From positions 25,884-89,883 of the forward strand of contig NZ_BKAG01000028.1 of NCBI RefSeq assembly GCF_007992435.1: a stretch of 64,000 nucleotides of DNA, in the 5' to 3' direction. A program made the translations under genes and the position numbers. This document shows positions 25,998 to 36,200 of this stretch, piece after piece (position 1 is the stretch's first letter; every line of letters starts with the position of its first letter). Under the pieces are notes generated by a model, which saw only the letters and a program-made list of their open reading frames with translations, was not told where the DNA came from and did not search any database. The stretch is from Prosthecobacter gellanilyticus. GTDB taxonomy: Bacteria > Verrucomicrobiota > Verrucomicrobiia > Verrucomicrobiales > Verrucomicrobiaceae.

Positions 25998-26738
25998 ATG
26001 AGTGACTTCGATTTCAATGACGAAGATGAGGATGAGCGCACGTTCTTCCAGCGCTACCGCTGGATCATCCTGGTGGGCACCGTTGTGCTCGGTGGCACGG
26101 GCTTCTTTGTGCCCAGCCTCTTCTCCAAGAGTTCATCGGCTCCCAAGCGGCAGAACATGGACATCGTGCGCATTTCTCTGCCACCACCTCCTCCCCCGCC
26201 GCCGCCACCACCACCTCCGCCCAAGCAGGAGCCGCCGCCTGAGGAAAAGGTGGAGGAAAAAATGATCGAGCAGGAACCCATCCAGGAGAATGAACCCAAG
26301 CCCGAGGAAGCACCGCCGGATGAGCCTCCAGCCGCGCCGGACCTCTCCACTGGCATCACTGGCAATGGACCGCCTGACGGCTTCGGCCTCGGCGGCCCGG
26401 GCGGTGGCGGCCGTGGTGGCAATGGCCTCGGCGGCAGCGGTCGTGGGACTGGTGGCAGCAAGTTCGGCTGGTATGCCGCGCAGGTGAAAAACCGCATCGA
26501 GTCTGCTCTGCGCAACAACCGCGCGACCAGTCACGCGGCCACGCGCCTGGAAGTGCGCATCTGGCCGGACGACACTGGCCGCATCACTCGTGCGCGTCTC
26601 ATGCGCAGCACCGGAGATGCCGCGCTGGACCGCGCCATCGAGGCCGACGTGCTCACCGGCCTCCGCCTGGATGAGGCGCCACCGGCCGACATGCCCAGCC
26701 CCATCACCCTGCGCATCACCGCGCGCCGGCCTAACTGA
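25998..26738 (+). CDS. tonB: TonB-family energy transducer
   Basis: The 246-residue protein has an acidic cytoplasmic N-terminus (FDFNDEDEDE), one membrane helix (about 18-38), a Pro-rich periplasmic spacer with a run of fifteen prolines (about 56-75) followed by Pro/Glu segments, a Gly-rich linker (about 125-155) and a C-terminal TonB domain (about 158-246; YAAQVKNRIESALRNN, VRIWPDDTGRITRARLMRSTG). All expected parts are intact. Lying between exbD and the putative porin, inside a two-partner secretion operon, it probably contacts an outer-membrane protein encoded here. No TonB-dependent receptor plug domain is seen in the window, so the target is open. Confidence 0.93.
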   Translation: MSDFDFNDEDEDERTFFQRYRWIILVGTVVLGGTGFFVPSLFSKSSSAPKRQNMDIVRISLPPPPPPPPPPPPPPKQEPPPEEKVEEKMIEQEPIQENEPKPEEAPPDEPPAAPDLSTGITGNGPPDGFGLGGPGGGGRGGNGLGGSGRGTGGSKFGWYAAQVKNRIESALRNNRATSHAATRLEVRIWPDDTGRITRARLMRSTGDAALDRAIEADVLTGLRLDEAPPADMPSPITLRITARRPN

Positions 26739-26753
26739 TTTTACTTTTCCGTC

Positions 26754-28673
26754 ATGCGAAACTCCCCCCGCTTTCTGACCACGGCCTTTGTGCTCGCCAT
26801 GGCAGCTACCTCCGCCCGAGGCGCTGAAAATGCACCCGCACCAGCTCCTCCGGCCCCATTTGCGCCGAAGGCTCCCGCACCTGTGCCGGGCCAGGCCACG
26901 GATACGCCGCCTTCGATCGAGGAACTGCTGCCGCTGCCCGTGGAAGATCCCGCCCCTGCGGAGGCTGCCAAGCAGGCCGCAACCACGCTGACTCCCACGG
27001 CCCAGCCACGTGTGCAGCTGTCTGAAACCTTCGCCATCAATCTGGTGAACCGACTGGTCGAACGCGGTGTGCTGACCCAGGCAGATGCCGCGGAGATGAT
27101 CGCCATGGCCAAGCAGGATGCCGAGATCGCCCAGCAGGAACGCGAGCAGCTCTTCACCGCCGCTCAAGTCTCTGCTGAGGCACCACCTGCCTCCGATGAC
27201 GAGGTGCGTGTGACTTACATCCCTGAAACGGTGAAGGATGAGATGCGCAGTCAGATCAAAGATGAGCTTTTGAAAGAAGCGAAGGAGAACAAGCTGCTCG
27301 CACCCCAGTACCAGCTCCCGGAATGGGTCGCGAACTTCCATCCGCATGCGGATCTGCGCATTCGCTACGAATACATTGGCTTCCCTGAAGGCAATGACAC
27401 CACGGGCGCCTTCCCGAACTTCAACGTCATCAATACCGGGCCTGCCTTTGATGCGTCGGGCGTGTTGTTCTCCCCGCAATACAACACGAACGAAGACCGC
27501 CAGCGCGCGCGCTTCCGCCTTCGCTTCGGTGCCGAGCTCGATCTCGCGGACAAGTTCACCATGGGCATCCGTCTCGGCACAGGTGACTCCAACTCGCCCG
27601 TCTCCGGCAACCAGAGCTTTGGGGGCACCAACCTTGGCCAGGGCGGCAACTTCTCTCAGCAAGGTGGCAACTTCTCCAAGTATGCCATCTGGCTGGATCG
27701 CGCCTTCCTGAAATGGGAACCGGTGGACAGCATCGCCCTGACGATCGGCCGCTTTGACAATCCCTTCTTCTCCACCACCGCCATCTACTCCGACGACCTC
27801 GGCTTCGATGGCTTGGTGCTGCAGGTGAAGCACGAAGTCTCGGATGGCGTCGAGCCCTTCCTCACCATCGGCTCCTTCCCGGTCTTCAATACGGACCTGC
27901 AATTTGCCTCGAACCAGCCGGCGAAGTTCGAAAGCCGTGACAAGTGGCTGAACGCAGGGCAGGTCGGCGTGAACTGGAAGATCAACAAGGACTGGAACCT
28001 CAAGATCGCCACCGCCTGGTATGACTTCCGTAACGTCGAGGGCGAGTTCTCCACGCCCTTCGTGCCGCGCAATGCGGAAGATCCCGGCGACACGGACCAC
28101 ACGCGCCCCAGCTTTGCCCAGAAAGGCAATACCTACTTCCCCATCCGCCGCATCCTGGACGATGTCTCCAACGGCTTTGGGGCGACGAACCAATTTCAAT
28201 ACTACGGCCTGGCCACCCCCTTCCGTGTTCAGTCCATCACCGGACGTCTGGACTACAATGGCTATGAGCCGCTGCAGGTCTCCCTGGTCGCCGAGTATCT
28301 GAAAAACCACGCCTTTGACGCGGAGAAGATCAACAAGATCGCGGTGAACAACCGTGGCAGCAACGGCGACTTCGAAGGGGGCGACACGGCCTACTACGCC
28401 AATCTGCGCGTCGGCAAGCCAACCATGGTGAAGAAGGGCGACTGGTATGCCTACCTGGGATATCGGCACGTCGAGTCTGATGCCGTGGTGGATGGCTTCA
28501 ACGATCAGGACTTCGGCGGCGGCGGCACGAACGTGAAGGGATACACCCTCGGGGCGGCCATTGCGCTCTCACCCAAGGTGTCCCTGGCCTTCCGCTACAT
28601 GAATGCCGACCAGATCGCGGGACCGCAGTATCGCTCAAACATCTTCCAGCTCGACCTCAGCGCCAAGTTCTGA
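26754..28673 (+). CDS. Putative outer-membrane porin
   Basis: The 639-residue protein has a signal peptide, a Pro/Ala-rich linker, a helical segment (about 85-185: LVNRLVERGVLTQADAAEMIAMAK, KDEMRSQIKDELLKEAKENK) and a beta-barrel region (about 190-639) rich in alternating aromatic strands (LRIRYEYIG, RARFRLRFGAEL, YAIWLDRAFLKWEPV), ending in Phe (LDLSAKF). This arrangement matches the putative-porin family frequent in Bacteroidetes and Verrucomicrobia. It probably forms a homotrimeric or monomeric channel. Its place between tonB and the exoprotein genes suggests a shared outer-membrane complex or co-regulation, which is inference. Confidence 0.85.
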   Translation: MRNSPRFLTTAFVLAMAATSARGAENAPAPAPPAPFAPKAPAPVPGQATDTPPSIEELLPLPVEDPAPAEAAKQAATTLTPTAQPRVQLSETFAINLVNRLVERGVLTQADAAEMIAMAKQDAEIAQQEREQLFTAAQVSAEAPPASDDEVRVTYIPETVKDEMRSQIKDELLKEAKENKLLAPQYQLPEWVANFHPHADLRIRYEYIGFPEGNDTTGAFPNFNVINTGPAFDASGVLFSPQYNTNEDRQRARFRLRFGAELDLADKFTMGIRLGTGDSNSPVSGNQSFGGTNLGQGGNFSQQGGNFSKYAIWLDRAFLKWEPVDSIALTIGRFDNPFFSTTAIYSDDLGFDGLVLQVKHEVSDGVEPFLTIGSFPVFNTDLQFASNQPAKFESRDKWLNAGQVGVNWKINKDWNLKIATAWYDFRNVEGEFSTPFVPRNAEDPGDTDHTRPSFAQKGNTYFPIRRILDDVSNGFGATNQFQYYGLATPFRVQSITGRLDYNGYEPLQVSLVAEYLKNHAFDAEKINKIAVNNRGSNGDFEGGDTAYYANLRVGKPTMVKKGDWYAYLGYRHVESDAVVDGFNDQDFGGGGTNVKGYTLGAAIALSPKVSLAFRYMNADQIAGPQYRSNIFQLDLSAKF

Positions 28674-28675
28674 TC

Positions 28676-29410
28676 ATGAACATGAAAGCTCTCACTCCCC
28701 TGCTTTTCACCCTCCTGCTGGCCCCCGCGCTTGTCGCTCAACCTGCGGCAGATCCGAACCAGCGTCTGCGCGACACGCTGAAGAACACCATGCTCCAGCT
28801 TCGTGCCGCCGAGACTGAACGTGCGACCTTGCAAGCCAACCAGCTCGTCAACGAGGCCAAGATCAAGGAGCTCACGACCCAGGTCGAGACCTTGAACAAA
28901 CAGATCGCCAAGATCACCAAGGACGCGGCTGCTGAAGAAGAAGCCGCGAAGAAGCAGATCGATGATCTCAAGGCCAAGCAAGAAGCTCAGGCCAAGCAGA
29001 TCGCCCAGCTTCAGGAAGCCCTGGAGAAATGGAAGACGGGTTACAATGATGTCGTGAAGATCGCCAAAGACCGCGAGGCCCTGCGTGCGAAAGCCAGCAA
29101 CAAAGCTGTCCTGGCCGAGCGCAAACTGGCCGAGCGCGAGCGCCAGAATCTCGAGCTCTATGTGACGGGTCGCGAGATCCTTGACCGGCTCGCTGGCTTC
29201 AGCCTCGGCACGGCGCTCACGGCTCGCGAGCCTTTCGTCGGCACCACACGAGTGAAGCTGCAAAACCTCGTTCAGGACTACGCTGACAAGCTGCAGGACA
29301 GCAAGTACAACCCTTTCGCAGAGGCTGAGGCCGCCAAACAAAAAGGACCGCAAGTGACCGACGCCACCGCCAAGGAGAGCGGTGAAGTTCAGAAGCCGAA
29401 GCAACCATGA
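28676..29410 (+). CDS. Exported coiled-coil protein
   Basis: The 244-residue product has a signal peptide (LLFTLLLAPALVAQ) and a long heptad-rich helix (about 30-165; LRAAETERATLQANQLVNEA, VETLNKQIAKITKD, IDDLKAKQEAQAKQIAQLQE). A short folded part follows (LELYVTGREILDRLAGFSLG, TRVKLQNLVQDYADKL) before a charged tail. No known family is recognised. It starts 2 bases after the porin stop and overlaps the next gene by ATGA, so it is an integral member of the operon. A periplasmic chaperone or spacer role, for example holding the long exoprotein or linking the porin to peptidoglycan, is inference. Confidence 0.75.
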   Translation: MNMKALTPLLFTLLLAPALVAQPAADPNQRLRDTLKNTMLQLRAAETERATLQANQLVNEAKIKELTTQVETLNKQIAKITKDAAAEEEAAKKQIDDLKAKQEAQAKQIAQLQEALEKWKTGYNDVVKIAKDREALRAKASNKAVLAERKLAERERQNLELYVTGREILDRLAGFSLGTALTAREPFVGTTRVKLQNLVQDYADKLQDSKYNPFAEAEAAKQKGPQVTDATAKESGEVQKPKQP

Positions 29411-30282
29411 TGAAGCACCTCCATCCTCTGCTCATGCTGGTCTTCGCGGGACTGAGCCTGGCGGATGAGCCTCTTGGCAGGCTGGGCTCCATCGAGCTTA
29501 CGGCGGATGATCTTCGCGCCTCCATCCAGAGTCTTAGTGAAGGCCAGATCGCCTCGCTGCGCGCCGATCCGGCGCTGCTGGAGCAGATCGCACGGACCTC
29601 ACTGGTGCAGAAGCTCATTCTGCAGGAGGCCACGGAGAAGAAGTGGCCGGAGCAACCGCACATCGCCGCGCGCGTGGAACGCGCCAGACAAAGCGTCATC
29701 ACCGAGAGCTACCTCGAATCCATCGCCGAGCCGCCAAAGGACTACCCGTCCGAGTCGGAGGTGAAGAGTGCTTACGAAGCGTCCCGGGAATCACTGCGAG
29801 TTCCGCAGTCATTCCGGCTCGCCCAGATCTTCATCGCTGAAGCGCCTGGAGCTAGCCAGAAGCTTGCCAAGGCTCAGGAGCTGCTTGCGGGCAAGGATGC
29901 TGACTTTGCCAAGATTGCTGCCGATCATTCACAAGAGCCCACCAGTGCCTCCCGCGGCGGTGAGATCGGCTGGCTGACGGAAACGCAGATCGAGGCAGCT
30001 CTTTTGCCTCAAGTCAGTGATTTGAAACTCTTCGCCGTCTCCGGTCCGGTGAAGCTCAAGGATGGCTGGCATATCCTGAAGCTGCTCGATGCACGCGCGC
30101 CGCACACGCCCACGCTGGAGCAGGCGCGCCCCCAGATCGTGAAGCAGCTCCGCCAGGAGAAGCTGCGTACCAACTCCCAAGCTTATCTCGCCAGCCTGCT
30201 GCGCCAGCATGCTCTGGAGCTCAACACCAGCGCGCTCACCCAGGCGCTGCCCCGCGAACCCGCCCCCGACTCGCGCCCATGA
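29407..30282 (+). CDS. PpiC-type (parvulin) periplasmic peptidyl-prolyl isomerase
   Basis: The 291-residue protein has a signal peptide (LLMLVFAGLSLA), a SurA-like helical N-terminal region (about 30-130, with LTADDLRASIQSLSEGQ and EQIARTSLVQKLILQEA) and one rotamase domain (about 134-235) with the parvulin hallmarks FRLAQIFIA, DFAKIAADHSQEP, GGEIGWL and GPVKLKDGWHILKLLD. A helical C-terminal part follows. It is coupled to both neighbours by ATGA overlaps and directly precedes the giant TpsA gene. It is therefore probably a dedicated chaperone that keeps the exoprotein unfolded or isomerised in the periplasm; isomerases of this type are known in some two-partner systems. Confidence 0.9.
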   Translation: MMKHLHPLLMLVFAGLSLADEPLGRLGSIELTADDLRASIQSLSEGQIASLRADPALLEQIARTSLVQKLILQEATEKKWPEQPHIAARVERARQSVITESYLESIAEPPKDYPSESEVKSAYEASRESLRVPQSFRLAQIFIAEAPGASQKLAKAQELLAGKDADFAKIAADHSQEPTSASRGGEIGWLTETQIEAALLPQVSDLKLFAVSGPVKLKDGWHILKLLDARAPHTPTLEQARPQIVKQLRQEKLRTNSQAYLASLLRQHALELNTSALTQALPREPAPDSRP

Positions 30283-33200
30283 ATCCGCTTTCATCGCTTC
30301 GCCTGCTCATCCGCCGTCATCGTGGACTTCACACCGGCCTGACGCTGCTGCTCATCACCTTCAGCACATTGCCACCTGCTCTCGCGGGTGACATTCTGCG
30401 CGCCGGCGGCCCCGCATCCACCAGTGCTGGCCAGCCGAATCCCACTGGCTTGGGCAATGCACCCGCGAATGTCATCTCCAACCGCAACAATGCCCGTGAC
30501 ATCCTGGTGCGCGCGCAGGCGGCCCTCAGTGCCGGACGCACCCTGCAGGCGCAGGCACGAGCAGCGGCTCTGGCAGGCACCAGCACCGTGCCAAACGGCC
30601 TCGGCGAAGGTGGCCTTGAGGTGGCTCCCGGAGTCGGCACGAATCCGGATCTCTGGACGGGTGCCCAACTGCCCACGCAAAGCACCGGCGGCGGCCAGAC
30701 GAACGTCACCATCGTCCAGACGGCCCAACAAGCTTTGCTCAACTGGCGCACCTTCAACATCGGCCGGGAGACCGTGCTGACCTTCGACCAGAGCGCGGGC
30801 GGCGCGAACCAGTCTCAGTGGATCGCGTTCAACAAGGTGAACGATCCCAGCGGCCGCCCCTCGCAGATCCTTGGCAGCATCCGCGCGCCAGGCCAGGTCT
30901 ATGTCATCAATCAAAACGGCATCATCTTCGGCGGCAGCAGCCAGGTGAACACGCACACCTTCGTGGCCTCGGCGCTGCCCATCAATGAAAACCTCATCAA
31001 CCGCGGCTTGTTGAACAACCCTGATGCGCAGTTCCTCTTCTCTGCCCTGGCCTTGAATGCAGGCACCAAGGGGCCGACTCCGGGCTTCACACCGCCCGCC
31101 TCGGTGAACGGCAGAAGTGGCGATGTGATTGTGGAGGCGGGAGCCAGGATCGAGTCACCGACCACGGCCTCAAATGTCGGCGGGCGTGTGGCTCTGGTCG
31201 GCGCGAATGTCATCAATCGCGGCACCATCTCCACACCGGACGGCCAGACCATTCTCGCCGCGGGCTTGCAGGTCGGCTTTGTGGCCCATAGCAGCAGTGA
31301 TCCCAGCCTGCGTGGCCTCGACACCTTTGTCGGCGCGGTCGTTGATCCGCTCTCAGCCGTTCCTGAGTATGCCGGCACCGCGAAGAATGAAGGCATCATC
31401 GAAGCCCAGCGCGCCAGCGTGACCCTCGCAGGCAGGAACGTCGAGCAGAACGGTGTCATCAACAGCACCACCTCCGTGGTATTGAACGGCCGCATCGATC
31501 TGCAAGCGAACTACGGCGCCGTGACCAACACCGGCTATGACCCTGTGCTGCTGCCCAACATTCCGCCCTTTCTCTTCACCAAGACCGGCACGGTCAAACT
31601 GGGCACGGGCAGCGTGACGCAAATCCTGCCCGAGCTGACGAGCACAGAAACCACCATCGGCACCGAGCTGGCCCTTCGCTCACAGGTGAACATCCAGGGC
31701 AAGGCCATCCACTTCGGCCAGGACTCCACTCTGCTCGCTCCGAATGGCATCGTGCATGTCGATGCAGGTATCTGGGATCTGGTGAGTGGTGTCAGCCCGC
31801 AGAGCTTCTTCGTGCATTCCGGCGGCCAGATCTATGTGGACCAGAATGCAGTTCTGAATGTGGCGGGCACGACGGATGTGGATGTCTCCGTGGACAAGTT
31901 CCTGCTCAATATCGAACTGCGTGCCGCCGAGCTTGCTGGCGCACCGTTGCTGCGGGACGGACCTCTGCGCGGCCAGACCATCACGGTGGACATTCGTGAC
32001 ACCGGCACCTACAACGGCCGCACCTGGGTAGGCACACCGCTCGTCGACATCACCGGCTACGTGAACAACATCCAGCGCACAGTGGGCGAACTGACCGTCG
32101 CTGGCGGCACCATCGATCTCAATGCAGGTGGCGCGGTGGTGGTGCGTGACTCGGCGGAGATCAACACCTCCGGCGGCTGGATCAACTACACGGGCGCCAT
32201 GATCGAGACAACAAAGCTCGTGGCAGGCAGCCGCATCTACGATATCTCCCAGGCCACGCCAGACATCGCTTACACCGGCATCCTGCCCTCCGGCAGCACA
32301 CGGACGAACCTCAAGTGGGCCATCGTGGACCAGTTCAACAATCCAGTGCGCCCCGGTGGTGCCTATTTTGACTCGGGCTATCTGCATGGCGCGAATGGCG
32401 GCACGCTAAAGATCACCGCGCCCACCGTGGCGCTCGACGGCCGCTTCATCGGTCGCACCACTCCCGGGCCTAACCAAAGAGTTGTCGGCCCGCGACCGAG
32501 CGAGTTCATTCTCAAACTGCAGGCCCAGGAGCTGCTTTCGCCGATCTATCCAGTGTTCTCGCCCACACCGCCTACGGTCACCTTCCAGAATGGAAATGCG
32601 CAGAGCGCCGTCGCGAACTTCAATGCCGACGCCAATGGCAACACAGCAGCGCTTGCCGCCGACCGGATCGCCAATGTCTATCTCTCACCCGAAATGCTCA
32701 CTCGTGACGGCTTTGGTCGCTTCACGGTCGAGAACGTGGATGGTGACATCATCGTGCCTGTCGGAGTGACGCTGCGCGCCGCGCCACGCAACTCCATCAC
32801 ACTGGCCGCAGCCAACATCAACATCCTCGGCAACCTCATCGCCCCGAACGGGCAGATCAATCTCACGGCCTACAATATCTCCCCCTCCGCGGCTGCGGCC
32901 ATTCAGCGCAGCCCCTTCCCTGTGGCACCTGCTCCCAATGCAGGACGTGGCATCGTCACAATCGGCAGCGGTGCCACCCTCAGCGTCGCCGGATCCCAGA
33001 TTGACGACCGTCCCGGCGTGTCCGGCCGGCTCACCGCGCCGAGCGCCATTCATGGCGGCAGCCTAACGATCAATGCTAACACGGCGAATCTGAATACTGG
33101 CAGCACGCTGAACGTCTCCGGTGGTTTCCAGGTCAGCACCCAAGGGACGGTCACCTATGGCAATGGCGGCACATTAAGACTCTTCGCGGGCCAGGATGCC

Positions 33201-36200
33201 ACGCTGGCCTATGTGACCGGAGGCCGGCTGAATCTCGGTTCCACGCTTCTCGGGCACGCCGGTGTGCACGGGGCTTCCATTCACCTCAAAGCCCCGCAGA
33301 TCCAGATCGGCGGCACCGCGCAGCATGCGGACACGCTCCTGCTCGATCCCGAGTTCTTCACGCGCGGCGGATTTAGTGATCATCATCTGACTGGCCTTGG
33401 CATCGAGACCGGCACCCCAGGTCAATTCCTGGCCGGAGTCGTCGTGGCACCAGGCACGAAGATCCAGCCGGTGGCGGACAACTACACGGTGATCCTCAAT
33501 CCAAAGACTGGCACTCTCGCCACCAAGATCGTGCGCAATCCTGTGGGCCTGCGTGATCTGATGCATCTCACGCTGGATGCTCCAGGCGTGAAAGGCATCG
33601 ACGGTCTGGAGATTCGTGGAGACGTGGTGCTCGGGCTCGGTTCGGAGATCATCACGGATCCTCGCGGCATCGTGCAGGTGCATGGCCATACCGTGACGGT
33701 GCTCGGCAGCATCATCGCCAGCGGCGGCTTCATTGACATCGCCGGTGCGGACGATTCCTTCCCTCTGCTGTTCAGCGATCAGACCCAGGCTTTGACCACG
33801 GTCTACCTCGGCTCTCAGAGCATCATCTCTGCGGCAGGCAGCCGCGTGCTGGTTCCAGACACCACCACGCTCAATCGCCGCCTCGGCGAAGTTCTTGCTG
33901 GTGGTGACATCCATGTCTCGGGCAACATCGCCGCGGCAAGCGGAGCATTGCTCGATGTCTCCGGTGCCACGGGCGTTCTCGATCTGCATCCAGCTCAGCT
34001 CAATCCTTCTAACAGTTATCTGACACGCGGCAATGTCAGCAGCCTGACCGTTCCTTACAGCCTGCAGAGCATCACCACGCGCGTGGACAGTGATGGCGGC
34101 ACGATTCACCTCGCTGGAGGTCAGTTGCTGGCCAGTGATGCAACTCTGCGCGGCCAGGCGGGAGGTCAGCTGGCGCAAGGCGGAACGCTGCATGTTTCTT
34201 CCGGACGCTTCTACCTTCCAGATGTGATTCCACCCGTGCTCGACACCAATCTCGCGGTGCAGCAGAGCGGCAGCACGCTGCTGAATCCGCTGCCGGATGA
34301 TGCCAGCGCCATCGGCCGGGCCCTGACCACGGCGGGCGGCTCCTCACGCATCAGTCGTGGCTACTTCTCCGTGGATTCCTTCACCCAGGGTGGATTCGAC
34401 TCGCTCTCGTTAGGCGGTGCCGTGGAGTTCAGCGGTGCCGTGACCGTCAATGCACGCGGATCCGTGCATCTCGCGGACAGCGGCGTGATCTCTGCCAATG
34501 ATTCCGTCACCATCAACAGCTCCGCCGCCTCCATCGGCGCAGATTTCACACCTCCGGTTAGGCCTGAGGACAAGCAGGCGCAGCTTCCCTTCACCAACGT
34601 GGCGCCGAGCACCGGCACAGGAAAACTGACCGTGAATGCGAAAAATCTGGAAGTGGGCACCACCAGTTTGCAGAACATCGGCGAGGCCACGCTGGCCGCG
34701 GACAATGGTGATCTGGTGGGCAATGGCATCTTCAACATCGCGGGCAGGCTCACACTGCGGGCCGGGCAGATTCATCCGACCACGGCCAATGATTTCCTCG
34801 TCGTCGCTTACGACTATCTGAGCGGCGGCAGCATGCAGCAAGGCAGCATCACCATTCAGAGCTCGGGCGGACGCCAACTGCCTCTTGTGGCGGGCGGCAC
34901 CCTCAGTCTCTATGCGTCACGCATTGATCAGCAGGGCACGCTGCGCTCGCCATTCGGCACCATCAATCTCGGCTGGGATGGCACCGGCACTGCACCGGTG
35001 AACCTGCTCGCTGGAAACACGCTGGCCATGCCAGTCACACAACAGCTCACGCTGGGTGAGAACAGCATCACCTCCGTCTCCGGCGTGGATCCCAGCACCG
35101 GCAAAGGCATCATCGTTCCTTATGGCGTGAGCTTTGACGGCACGACATGGATCGATCCGCGTGGTGTGGACATCACCGCCAGCGGCCCGCCGGAAAAGAT
35201 CATCAATGTCTCGGCAGCAAACATCAGCATGGCGGGAAGCGCGACCATTGATCTGCGCGGTGGTGGTGATCTCCTGGCTTACCGCTGGGTGCAGGGCAAT
35301 GGCGGTCCCGTGGATGTGCTGGAGAATGCCGGCAGCTACGCCATTCTGCCAGACTATCAGGCGAATCACTCACCCTATGCGCCTTACAATTCCCTCAGCA
35401 ACAGCAGCAACCTCATCAGCGGCGCTGGCGCCGGTTATGTGAGCAGCTCACTGAAGGTGGGAGACCGCATCTACCTCGCAGGCAGTGAATCACTAGATGC
35501 AGGCTTCTACACGCTGCTGCCTGCGCGCTATGCCTTGCTGCCGGGCGGTCTTCTCGTCACCCCTAAAAGCGGTTCACCCATCGGCAGCACGGAGGCGCCT
35601 GATGGTTCCAGCGTGGTGTCTGGTTACCGTTTCAATGATCTGAATTCATCACGCACCGTGCCGACGATCGCCACGCTGTTTGAGGTGGCCTCAGGCACAG
35701 TGATCAACAAACGCGCCCAGTATGAACTGCTCTACGCGAGCAGTTTCCTCGGCATGGCGGCAGAGCGCCTGAACCTCGCCACACCTCGTTTGCCGATCGA
35801 CTCCGGCTATCTGCTTTTGCAGGCCACACAGTCGATGAACTTGCTCGGCCAGGTTTCATCCGTGCCGCTGACCATGGGTGGAGTCGCCGTGGGCCGCGGC
35901 GCCAGCATCGACATCAATGCCCCTGGAAACGTCGTGATCACAGCGACACCCACACAAGCCACACCGGGCACTATCTCGCTCAACGCGGAGACACTCAGCT
36001 CATGGAATGCGGAAAGCCTCATCATCGGTGGCAAACGCACCCGCGACGCGACAGGCACAACGCTCACCGTCTCCAGCTCCAGCATTACCGTGAACAATGC
36101 CGGCCGTGCGCTGAGCGCACCCGATCTCACGCTGGCAGCCACCAATGGTATCATAGTCACCGCAGGTTCCCAGATCAGCTCCACCGGCACGCTGAAGGGC

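Noticed and set aside
26133..28469. A 778-residue open frame on the minus strand across the tonB/porin genes
   Set aside because: It is antisense to two convincing genes, has low-complexity His/Arg/Gly composition, and has no domain or start context. High-GC coding DNA commonly gives such frames.
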